DNA from: Synaphobranchus kaupii
Lineage: Eukaryota; Chordata; Actinopteri; Anguilliformes; Synaphobranchidae
Length of the DNA: 64,000 nucleotides
Assembly: GCA_029718625.1 (NCBI GenBank)
Contig: CM056391.1
Coordinates: forward strand, 3,586,662-3,650,661
Direction: 5' to 3'
Both the position numbers and the translations under genes were made by a program. This document shows, in pieces, positions 11,186 to 20,830 of the stretch. The notes beneath the pieces were generated by a model that saw only the letters and a list, made by a program, of their open reading frames with translations, ran no database searches and was not told where the DNA came from. Within the stretch, counting starts at the first letter, position 1. Each line of letters opens with the position of its first letter.

Positions 11186-12356
11186 AGAATGGGCTGTTTG
11201 CAACAGCGATTCCAGAGGATGACACTAACACAAGGGAACGTGTACGCTGTGGGTCAATTTTACAGTAATATCCTCGTTTTTTTAAAATAAACGCTGAAAA
11301 ACGTAAGGGGGGGTGCGAGAAATAAATGAAGCAGAAAAAATGCAGTTCATCTCCCGTTCCCGGAGTCTCTGTCCGTCCGTCCGTCCATCTCTCTGGCCTC
11401 TCTAAATAAAAGTGTTTGTGTTTTTTTTTTTTTAAAGGCATTGTGCTGAGAGGGGACTGGAGCTGTTGCCCTCCGCTGAAGCTCAAAGGCCCAGTGGGAG
11501 TGTGTGTGTGCGGGGGGCTCGGGCCAGCGGGGGGCTCGGGCCAGCGGGGGGGCCCCCGGAGCCCTCAATGACCCCCTTGTGTCGGCCCATTGTTGGGGGA
11601 CCTGAAAAGAAATGAATGTAATCTAAGTAAGCAAATTACTCCCGGCAGTAAACGTGGCCGGGTTCTCCCTCCTCTGCCCCCCTCTCACTCACACACACAC
11701 ACACACACACTCCACTGACATGGAACAGATAAAATAAATAAATAAATGAATGAATAAAGTGAGAAATGAAAGGCCTTTTTCTGTTGTTCCATGAAGGAAA
11801 GTGACCTGAAGATGTGCATAAGGAATACTTAAACAAATGTAGCCACTGTAAGCCTAAGGAATAATTCCCTATTGAGGATAATAAGTATAACCGATCCCTT
11901 GGGGACTGTGATCTGATTTTTTCCACTTCAATCCATTCATCTCCATTAAGAGCCATTTAAAATGTAACATTCATTGAAAAAGAGCCCTTAGCGCATCTAT
12001 GTCGAAATTAAATAGAACCGCCAGAATTAAGCTGAGGGAAGAGGGAATGAATTATATTACTGTTGTCATCATTACTGATTCGGTCAAAGGAAATTCATAA
12101 TTTGAATGCCCTTCATGTCAAAAATAATGAAAAAAAAATTTTGTATTGTAAAAATTTGTTGCAATATGCCTTTGTCTCAACATGCCTTTGTCTTTACATG
12201 CAGAGTTTCAGAGGTATACTGCATTGTGGGTCTTCTCTGTATCCTCAGTGATATTTTTTTTTACAGCTAGCGATACGTGACTCCCAAATTCTCCGTAAAC
12301 ATCAAAAACAAAGCAGATCCAACTCCACTTTCGGTCCTTGCCTTTGTTATATTACA
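11186..12356. other. No gene recognised; short CA tract
   Basis: Intergenic DNA with a T-run near 11421, a small G-rich duplication near 11508-11555 (CGGGCCAGCGGGGGG, twice), a short (CA)n at 11689-11710 and an ATAAATAAATAAATG stretch near 11735. No coding evidence. Confidence 0.4.
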
Positions 12357-12541
12357 ATAAAGGAACACGGGTTTGCCGCAACAACACTGCTATCTTGCAA
12401 CACGGAAAACTTATCACTGACGTTGTTTCGGTCAGAAACGCAAAGGTTTGCTCCGACGAGGGTTTCTGACCGAAACGTCAGTGATAAAGTTTTCTGCGTT
12501 GCAAGATAGCAGTGTTGTCGCAGCAAATGCGTGTTTCTTTA
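12357..12541. repeat. MITE-like long hairpin
   Basis: The left arm 12357-12439 and right arm 12462-12541 are inverted copies with a few mismatches and small indels. The arms contain GCTATCTTGCAACACGGAAAAC versus its inverse near 12491-12511, and CACTGACGTTGTTTCGGTCAG versus CTGACCGAAACGTCAGTG. The loop is about 22 bases. No coding or clear target duplication was seen. Confidence 0.75.
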
Positions 12542-14075
12542 TGCTTGGCTCTAGTGCATTATTTGCTTGCACCTGCATACACCCTTCTCAGGTGTGCCGA
12601 TACTGCCTCCACTTATATTAAATTAATGCAAGAAAATATTACATTTCTCTTACCCATAATTCCACAGCAGTTTCTTTCGACAAAGGCATAATTCAAAACA
12701 GTGCAGTAAATTTAATTAAATTGAACAAGTAGTATAACATAATAAAATATAAGTCACGTTTAAACGTGTTAAACGGCGCTCGAGACAACCCAAAAACCCA
12801 ATTGGGATGCACGGGAGAGTTTGTTTTCTACACTGCATAATGAGTGCGAATCATTCCTCTGAAAAAAACATGGTGCTTCATGAGAGGATCTCTGGCCGTG
12901 TCTGTGTGCTCTATGGTTTCACGCAGAAGAACACTATTAATAGTCCACGGGCATATCTGTGATATGTGCTTCTATGAACTGAAGCAGCACATCCACACAT
13001 GTCAAAGACTGTAAACCGCAGAGAAATATATGGATATAGGTAAAAATTATTATATTAATAAATAATAGACTTTGTATTTCTACTAGGATTAGACAAAATG
13101 TGTCCTCTGCCACCCAATTGCATGGTATTAAAGAGACATTATTTACTCTACAATATACTGTACATAACACTTTAATGAAGTCTGATTCATGGTTATGAAT
13201 TATGAGTTATAGTTATGCGAGTTATTGCTAGCTTTTATTTTTTGACTTTTTTTTTTTGGTCTTTTTTTTTTACTAACTCTGATTGTCTTTTTTTCTTACC
13301 ACCATATATGGCGAAATGGGCAGACCATTCATCAGCTGTGAATCTATACTTTCTGGGAGGGAAGGCGATGAACACATAACCGTCAGTTCAGAGGAAGAAG
13401 GATGATGTGATAAGTATTGATCTTGGTTGGTAATTACACCAGAATTTATTAGTTGAGGGGGAACTGTAGATCGTTTTTAATTTCAGGCAGTAACTTTTCT
13501 GGAGCAAGGTCAACGAGCACAAACAGGGCTATATCATTCAGATGAAGCTGAGTAGCATCCCATTGGCAAGCCAGAACTATCCTCAACACGTTTTGTTCAA
13601 GTAGAAATCTTTTCTTTCTTTATCTGTCAACAGTGGCAATCCAATTTAGGTTGAGAGAAGTATCTCTGCTGAACATGTGTGAATAATTGCTCCACAGGCA
13701 GTGTTAATGGAGAGGTTAAAAGATAAATGTATTGTATCTCTAGTTTGATGTAACTTGTAAATTCTGTTGTGTCTAAAAACACAGAGCACTTCATGTATGC
13801 TGTCATAAAATATCATAATGTTCCACCCTACCCACATATTCCATTAACTAATTATGTGTTATGGTAACAGGTAAAAGTACGAGGATCTCCATATTATGAT
13901 GAGCAGAATCTACGTTTAAGTCGCTAGGCCCATGAGCATTTCATGGAAGATTGTCAAAGATGCACTGATGGTACAGTGTGCCCAAGAGCAACTGGCGTGT
14001 CTCCTGAAAGACATTGTAATGCCACACTTGTTTGACGGTAGCTTGCGATCGCTGACTGTGCTGCTGGAGACACAG
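12542..14075. other. No gene or repeat recognised
   Basis: AT-rich DNA with T homopolymers near 13245-13290. No open frame with recognisable protein similarity. Confidence 0.4.
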
Positions 14076-14287
14076 TCCCGGGGGAGCTGGTCCGTGCTCG
14101 TACGGAAGCCTATTGCCCCCGGGGAGCTGGTCCGCGCTCGTACGGAAGCCTATTGCCCCCGGGGAGCTGGTCCGCGCTCGGCTCGTACGGAAGCCTATTG
14201 CCCCCGGGGAGCTGGTCCGTGCTCGTACGGAAGCCTATTGCCCCCGGGGAGCTGGTCCGCGCTCGGCTCGTACGGAAGCCTATCGCT
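14076..14287 (+). repeat. GC-rich minisatellite, 40/45 bp x 5
   Basis: GGAGCTGGTCCG starts at 14083, 14123, 14163, 14208 and 14248. The unit is 40 bp, and two copies carry a 5-bp GGCTC insertion. Each copy contains GCTCGTACGGAAGCCTAT. The open frame running through it (from about 13932) is a by-product of the repeat. Confidence 0.95.
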
Positions 14288-14570
14288 CTTGAGGAAAATC
14301 CTCTCTAAATCCAGCGGGCCGGCAGCGTTCCTTCCTGGCGTTTTGCTTTCCTCCTGCCGAGCGTCGGAAATGATTTATGTGTCGCGCCACTTATCCTCAT
14401 GTCCTTCATTTCAGTTCTTAGTAATTGAAATGTCACGCCTGTACTCAGGTTCCTGCACACGCTTACAGTGCGTGAGGTATATTAGTGTGTCCCAGGTGAG
14501 CCTCTGGGACATGCTAATATGCCTTCAGAAAGCCGTGCGTTTTATTATTATAGTATTCAGCAATGCATTC

Positions 14571-15232
14571 GAGGCACTGGTGTGCAGTGAGTAGGGCTGT
14601 CGCCTCACAACAAGGTACTGAGTTTGAATCCCGGCCGAGGGCCTTTCTGTGTGGAGTTTGCATGTTCTCCCCGTGTCCGTGTGGAGTTTGCATGTTCTCC
14701 CCGTTTCTGTGTGGAGTTAGCATGTTCTCCCCGTGTCTGTGTGGAGTTAGCATGTTCTCCCCGTGTCTGTGTGGAGTTAGCATGTTCTCCCCGTGTCTGT
14801 GTGGAGTTAGCATGTTCTCCCCGTGTCTGTGTGGAGTTAGCATGTTCTCCCCGTGTCTGTGTGGAGTTTGCATGTTCTCCCCGTGTCTGTGTGGAGTTAG
14901 CATGTTCTCCCCGTGTCTGTGTGGAGTTTGCATGTTCTCCCCGTGTCTGTGTGGAGTTAGCATGTTCTCCCCGTGTCTGTGTGGAGTTAGCATGTTCTCC
15001 CCGTGTCCGTGTGGGTTTCCTCCCACAAGACATGCAGGTTAGGCTCATTGGTGACTCAAAATTGTCCTCGGGGTATGAATGTGTGTGTGGGCCCTGTGAT
15101 GGATTGGTGACCTGTGTTCAACGTCTGCTGGGACAGGCTCCACCCCACTAGCCTGCCCCCCCCCCCCGCCCCCCCACCCCCACGTGACCCTGGCCAGGAG
15201 CTGGTGCTTTATAAAAAGGATGGATGGATGGA
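14571..15232 (+). mobile_element. Mermaid-like SINE with expanded interior
   Basis: The tRNA-like head (TGTGCAGTGAGTAGGGCTGT, then GTTTGAATCCCGGCC) leads into the widely conserved fish SINE body: CTTTCTGTGTGGAGTTTGCA, TTTCCTCCCACA, ACATGCAGGTTAGGCTCATT, GGCCCTGTGATGGATTGG. It ends in a simple GGATGGATGGATG tail. The normal body is about 300 bp; here it is roughly doubled because a 30-bp stretch of the body has been amplified (14641-15000). The family name is from memory; the structure is visible. Confidence 0.85.
14641..15000 (+). repeat. 30-bp x 12 minisatellite inside the SINE
   Basis: Twelve units of exactly 30 bp, each containing GTGTGGAGTT(T/A)GCATGTTC. Units 1, 2, 8 and 10 have the TTTG form, the others TTAG. 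Because 30 is a multiple of three and no stop occurs, all forward frames and the antisense frames stay open with 10-residue periodicity. These open frames are not genes. Confidence 0.98.
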
Positions 15233-16410
15233 TGCAGCAATGCTCTACATGAATGATCCATCATAATAGCTATACAACCTCTCCATACATTACACCTTCA
15301 TAGGTATTGCATAAGCGTTTATAAATGCGTTATGAATATCCCAACACATCTGACCAAACCAATTGTCTAATAATCAAGCCATTGACTAGTTGAGTCAGGT
15401 GACTGGGTGTGAGGATAAAACAATCCTGCTGTACCCCTGCGAAGCTCCAGCATGAGGATTGGTAAACCAGTTTGGTACCCCTTATCTCCTTTTATTTAAC
15501 ATGCTTTGTGGTACGTATACCTAAGATGACAGTAAGTAGCCTTACTTTCTGTCTAGATCTTTTGGGGGGCTTTCCACGGGCGATAAATGCATTAGCTCTA
15601 AGTCACTTTGGCTAAATGAATCTGCTACATGCCTAAACTGTAAATTGAAACGCTGGTCTTGGCACTGTACGTTCCGTCTAAAACAGTTTTCAAAGACATT
15701 CGTCTGACTCAGTTGTGTGATGTTGAGGGGGCGTTGGGGCCCCATCTGATTTAAGTAATATCGGGGTACTAATGAGTGCAGACTTTACTGCGCCTCTCAG
15801 GATCTCGAATACCTACCAATCCACTCAGAAAATCATTATCTGGGGAAACATCTCTTCATAATGAGCTTGTTAAGGCTGCAGAAGCAGCAAACAACATGAA
15901 CTAAACTGGTCGGATGAAGCTCTCTGCGTCGGCTAAGTTCACAAGGCAAGGACGCGTGTCTGTCGTCGATGTATCACTCGCGGGGTTAGCACGAGCTAGC
16001 ACGTGTAGCCTTAAGACTGCAGGTCTATCTGAGCATTTGACGACGGGAACGGTGATGGACCGGTCAGTGAGCAGTGCATTCCCACACCAATATTAAAAAA
16101 TGAACAATGCAATAACGGCACATGCAGCGTGCGGTATATAGTGCCTGTCAGAGCGGGGCGGGGGGAAATGATCAGAGGCGTGGCGTTATTGCTCCGTAAC
16201 ACATAGGAAAGATCAGATTATATTGGTGGGCCGATGAAGGAAGGAGCAGGATGACATCTTGATGTGCACAGAGGCGACGGCTCGGTGTCGGAGCGCGGGG
16301 CGGGTTGTTTATCACGGAGGGAGGGGGTAATTAGACCGCCGTTGGCGGGGTCCCCCCGGAGCCGATGCACATCCGTCTCTAGCTGCGGGAAAAGCGCCGT
16401 CGGGTCCCGG
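15233..16410. other. No gene recognised
   Basis: Intergenic DNA. It becomes GC- and CpG-rich from about 16130 to 16440 (for example GGAGCGCGGGGCGGG near 16290), which may be a small regulatory island. No start-splice-coding structure was found. Confidence 0.35.
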
Positions 16411-16414
16411 CCTG

Positions 16415-16440
16415 AGGTCAGAGGTCAGAGGTCAGAGGTC
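16415..16440 (+). promoter_or_regulatory. Four AGGTCA half-sites at DR1 spacing
   Basis: AGGTCA at 16415, 16422 and 16429, plus AGGTC at 16436, each separated by one G. AGGTCA direct repeats spaced by one base are the classical binding form for RXR heterodimers such as PPAR-RXR, and for HNF4. It is equally a simple (AGGTCAG)n repeat, so function is inference. Confidence 0.35.
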
Positions 16441-16441
16441 G

Positions 16442-16483
16442 TACGCACGCATGCACGCAATACTCCCACACGCACATGCAACA

Positions 16484-16520
<37 letters not shown>

Positions 16521-16538
16521 ACACATACTCTCACGTGC

Positions 16539-16585
<47 letters not shown>

Positions 16586-16641
16586 CACGCGCGCACATAC
16601 ACGCACGCATGCACGCAATACTCCCACACGCACATGCAACA

Positions 16642-16675
<34 letters not shown>
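16442..16675 (+). repeat. Compound (CA)n block with duplicated edge
   Basis: Three CA tracts separated by CACG-rich spacers. The segment GCATGCACGCAATACTCCC followed by ACACGCACATGCAACACTC occurs at about 16449 and again at about 16605, so part of the locus has been duplicated over roughly 156 bp. Confidence 0.95.
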
Positions 16676-16676
<1 letters not shown>

Positions 16677-16708
16677 CGGGGCAGAGAGATATGTGCAGAC
16701 TTGTTTTC

Positions 16709-17012
16709 ACACCTGTGTGTGTGCTGTACTGATGAGGGGTACACCTGTGTGTGTGCTGTACTGATGAGGGGTACACCTGTGTGTGTGCTGTACTGATGAG
16801 GGGTACACCTGTGTGTGCTGTACTGATGAGGGGTACACCTGTGTGTGTGCTGTACTGATGAGGGGTACACCTGTGTGTGTGCTGTACTGATGAGGGGTAC
16901 ACCTGTGTGTGTGCTGTACTGATGAGGGGTACACCTGTGTGTGTGCTGTACTGATGAGGGGTACACTTGTGTGTGTGCTGTACTGATGAGGTGTACACCT
17001 GTGCACAGGTGG
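16709..17012 (+). repeat. 32-bp minisatellite, 9 copies plus partial
   Basis: The unit ACACCTGTGTGTGTGCTGTA..CTGATGAGGGGT starts at 16709, 16741, 16773, 16805, 16835, 16867, 16899, 16931 and 16963. The 16805 copy is 30 bp. A partial copy ends in the palindrome CACCTGTGCACAGGTG. Confidence 0.97.
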
Positions 17013-17033
17013 TATTATTCTGTTAATACTTGG

Positions 17034-17227
17034 CAGAGGTGTAAAATCCAGGTTCAGAAAGTAAAAGTCATACCCAGTATTTTTTTCCAATCCCCTTGAT
17101 TTGCTAATTAGCACAGTTCTTTAGCCAGGAAGTAGAACTAATTGGTGAAATCAGCTAGCTGAGTCCATGGGTGTAAGAAACAGATGGCCGTACTTTTACT
17201 TTCTGAACCCTGGATTTTACACCTCTG
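17034..17227. mobile_element. hAT-type MITE, 194 bp, with TSD
   Basis: Terminal inverted repeats start CAGAGGTGTAAAATCCAGG (17034) and end with the inverse CCTGGATTTTACACCTCTG (17227). The arms extend about 37 bp, to GTAAAAGT. Flanks are ATACTTGG (17026-17033) and CTACTTGG (17228-17235), an 8-bp duplication with one mismatch. The CAGAGGTGT ends and 8-bp duplication fit the hAT superfamily. No coding sequence. Confidence 0.9.
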
Positions 17228-17235
17228 CTACTTGG

Positions 17236-18160
17236 TAGCCTTGCCAGTCTATGCTAAGGTTGAAGTTGGGGTGCCTCACGTCTTAATTATTTTCATAGCA
17301 AACTGGCACGTATCATAAAAATGAGTGTCAAGTGTCAATGAGAGAAGTCGTAAACGAACGTGCAGCTTTAACAAAGGTTCACCATATTATTGAGGCATAT
17401 TAGCACTAATTATTATTAAGAAAAAGAAGAGGAGGAGGATTAGTTTCATTGTTGTTGTACTAATGGAATATCTCCATTTTTCTTTTCATTTGTATACATG
17501 AAAGGATGGAATCTGAACACTGACACACTGGCCCTATGGCCCTATCATCAGTCATTAGTCACTGTCACCCTGGGTGAATGCATGGCCATTTGTTTTACTA
17601 TCTGCTTCTTCTTTTCCCCAAAACAGAATTAATTTGAATATAAAAGGATGTGGAAGCTCAGAGGACTGTTTGGACAATTACAGGATTAATTTCAGTTCTT
17701 TTAGTTTCACCCCGACACACACCCCCGGCATCAAATCAGCAAGTACATGATTGCTTGTTTTCCAGAACATTACACAAGTAAGTAAAATTGTCCATAGATT
17801 ACTTAGATCTCAATTATTTATTTCCTTTGGACTTGATTAGGTATCCTGTTTATGTGACATTTTCCACTTTTCTTTTTCCTTGTAAGCCTACAGTTTATGT
17901 TTATGATTTCTGTAAACATGCTTTCATTCTCATACTGGGGCCCAACATGAGGTCTGCTATGAGGTCATGTGACCGATACACTGATGATGCAGCCCTGTAC
18001 TCGGTGACGTGAGGTATTTATTGGATCGTTACCGTTACCAAGGCAACGGACACTGCCACCCGCATCAGTCTTGCAAATCATCTAAACTTTGCTTCTGAGT
18101 TCAAAACTACCCTTTGAAACGTGGACAACTATCCAGTCTGCGAAATATCTACTTATTATG
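17236..18160. other. No gene recognised
   Basis: AT-rich intergenic DNA with no identifiable element. A segment near 18113-18140 (CTTTGAAACGTGG..ATCCAGTCTG) is loosely repeated near 18249-18276 beyond the start of the TG tract. Confidence 0.35.
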
Positions 18161-18164
18161 AGGT

Positions 18165-18591
18165 TTGTTTGTGTGTGTGTGTGTGTGTGTTGTATTGTAT
18201 ATATGTATGGGTGTGTTCTCGCACACATGTGCTCATGTTCAATCCTATCTTTTGAAACATGCTTTATTATCCAGTATGTGTGTGTGCTCGTGTGTGCATT
18301 TGTGTGAATGTGTGTGTACGTGTGCATGTGTTTGTGTGAATGTGTGTCTGTGTGCGTTTCTGATTGTGTATGTGTGTGTACGTGTGTGTATGTTTGTGTG
18401 AATGTGTGTGTGCAGACGTGTGTATGTGTGTGTGTGTGTAAGTGCATGTGTGTATGTGCATGTCTGGTGTGTGTCTTTGTGTGCACATGTGTGTATGTGT
18501 TTGTGTGCATGTGTATACATGTGTTCATGTACATGTGTGGTGTGTGTCTGCATGTGTATATGTACGTGTCTGTATGTGTATGTATGTGTGT

Positions 18592-18659
<68 letters not shown>

Positions 18660-18998
18660 ACGTGTGTGTGCGTGCGCGTGTGTGTGTGTGTGTGTGCGTG
18701 TGTATGTGCGTGCGTGTGTGTGTGTGTGTGTGCGCGCGCGCGCGCGTGTGCGCATGTGTGCGTGTGCATGTGTGTTTGTGTGTGTGTGTGTTTGTGTGTA
18801 TGTGCTTGTGTGTGTGCGTGTGTGTGTGTGTGTGCGCATACATACGTGTGTGCGTGTATGTGTGTGTGTGTGTGTGTGTTTGTGTGTATGTGTGTGCATG
18901 TGTGCGTGTATGTGCTTGTGTGTGTGCATATGTGTGTGCGCGCGTGCCTGTGTGTGCATGTGTGTGTGTGTGTGTGTGTGTGTGTCTGTGGGGGGTAG
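18165..18998 (+). repeat. (TG)n compound microsatellite, about 830 bp
   Basis: Near-continuous TG with TGCA, TGTA and CGCG interruptions, including an alternating GCGCGCGCGCGCG stretch near 18731-18746. The long His/Thr- and Cys/Val-type open frames on both strands here are products of the repeat and not proteins. Confidence 0.98.
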
Positions 18999-20008
18999 CA
19001 TGAAGTGTGAAAGCTGCAGTAATGTCTGTCTGGCCTCCTGCACAGGCCCATCACTCAGTTTTTGTTCAGTGCAAAATTAGAGTAGATTACTGCCCAGGAG
19101 CCAAAGCATCTCAGCCTCCCGTCGCACCGCCACACCGCCACCCGCCTCCCGCCTCCCGCCACAAACTCATTCATTTCTGCTGCTGTGGAATTAACTTTCA
19201 CCCGCCTTTTACCAGCACAACATAAAACACTGAAATCACACAGTAAACACACTTCAGTTTGATCACTGACTCCTGCTCATTCATTTTTTTTATGAATCCG
19301 TCGTAATCAATGGCAGAATAAAAAAAATAAAAAAAACCTAATTATAACATTTGTTATCGGCACAGAGGCATTAGTTTTTAAAATGCTGCAGGCTGTAGTG
19401 ACTGCACACAAAAATAAATGATGTCCTTCATATACCATACGGCAGATAATTTAACTTTATTGCAAAAATTTACTGGTCCTGCCAGGGTCGGTTGATCTGG
19501 TGTGAATTACACAATATGCAGTATATGAACGATTTAGATTCGCACTGCCCAAAAGTATTTGTGTGTGTCCGAGCGTGTACTTGCGGGCGTGTGTATACAT
19601 GGATGTATACACACATGTATGTGCATATGAGAATGGGATCAACGGCAAGTGTTTTTTACTTGATTGTGATGTCAGGGAAGATACTTAACTTTGATGCCTT
19701 TTGGATAAGTTTGTATTTGTAAATGTGTAAGTGGACACAGCTTAGTAGTGTTTGGGTCTGGATGAAATCAGCAATTAATGCAGCCTGTGGAATTCAGCTG
19801 ACATAAATAATGAATTCCCGTCTGTCATCCAGAAATAGGGTTTGAAACTTCTGAGACAGGCTGCAAAGTGGTGGTTCAGCTATAGCAGACAGGATATGGA
19901 CCAATATCCCATATCCATCTTCTGATAAAGCATAACTAATGTCCTGTGGGTTATTGTGTTAGTATTTTTGTGTTTCCATATGTGTGCGTATGCCTGAGCT
20001 TTTGTTTA
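18999..20008. other. No gene recognised
   Basis: Mixed DNA. CCGCCACCCGCCTCCCGCCTCC near 19135-19157 is a short CCGCC-type repeat. No coding structure was seen. Confidence 0.35.
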
Positions 20009-20291
20009 CAATGTGTTTGTGTGTGTGTGTGTGTGCATGTGTTTTGTGTGTGTGTCTGTGTTTTTGTTTGTGTGTAGTGTGCACACGTGTATGGGTGTGC
20101 GTGTGTTTGTGCGTGTGTACGTGTGTGTGTGGGCGTGCATGTCTTTGTGAGTTTGTGTACATGTGTGCACACGTTTTTATGTGTGTGTGCGTGTGTGTTT
20201 ATGTGTGTACATGTGTATGTGCGCACGTGCGTGTGTTTGTGTGGGCGTGCGTGTGTTTGTGTTTGTTTCTGTTTGTATGTGTGTACATGTA

Positions 20292-20325
<34 letters not shown>
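20009..20325 (+). repeat. (TG)n-rich compound repeat
   Basis: About 300 bp of TG-rich sequence with frequent TTTG and ACGTG interruptions, ending in GTGTGCGCGCATGCATGCG. Confidence 0.95.
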
Positions 20326-20326
<1 letters not shown>

Positions 20327-20559
20327 ATGCGATTGTATGATTATTTCCACGTGCATTCATCCTGTGGTAATCCACCTACACTTCTCACCCCCGCACTACG
20401 CTAGGATGCGCGTTGTTCAAAGGAAATTACGCTGAGACGCACTCCACTGTGTTATTTCATCCTGCACTTGGAGAGAGAGCGAGCGTCGGGTGTCTCATAT
20501 ATTCACAAACACAATTGTGTAATGTGTGCACCTGCATCCTCCGTGTGTGTGTGTTCACC

Positions 20560-20700
20560 ATCGCGATCTCGTCCATCCTCATCGATGCCGCGCTGCACCG
20601 CTATAAATACACAGGGCCTCCGGAGACTGAGTGAGGACACTTCAGCGAGAGAGACAGCAGCCTCTGTGCGCCGAGAGAGGTGGGTGAGAAGGACTCATCT
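20560..20700 (+). promoter_or_regulatory. Candidate TATA promoter and first exon
   Basis: TATAAATA at 20602-20609 lies in a CpG-containing context. It is followed about 30-80 bases later by a GC-rich segment, with two donor-like sequences near 20680-20690 (AG|GTGGGT and G|GTGAGA). This is the layout of a TATA promoter with a short non-coding exon. It lies about 14 kb upstream of the NDST exon on the same strand and could serve NDST or an unrelated non-coding RNA. No downstream acceptor can be assigned. Confidence 0.25.
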
Positions 20701-20764
20701 GTCGTCTCCGTTTCCCTCCCTTTCTTTAAAGCGGGGATCGAGCCGAGCGCTTTTTCATTTCATG

Positions 20765-20765
<1 letters not shown>

Positions 20766-20828
<63 letters not shown>
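20766..20828 (+). repeat. (GT)n microsatellite
   Basis: About 31 uninterrupted GT units. Confidence 0.98.

Positions 20829-20830
<2 letters not shown>

Noticed and set aside
13932..14594. 220-codon frame near the GC-rich 40-bp minisatellite
   Set aside because: Mostly repeat translation that changes frame with unit length; no conserved motif.
14641..15000. CRISPR-like array of 30-bp repeats
   Set aside because: Units are directly abutting with no spacers, the sequence is SINE body, and the DNA is vertebrate.
14514..15151. Repeat protein-like frames (GENMLTPHRH and CLCGVSMFSP types)
   Set aside because: The 30-bp period of the SINE-derived minisatellite keeps every frame open; no independent coding evidence.
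18082..19080. Several 170-270-codon His-Thr or Cys-Val open frames on both strands
   Set aside because: Pure translation of (TG)n/(CA)n; no start context, no non-repetitive domain.
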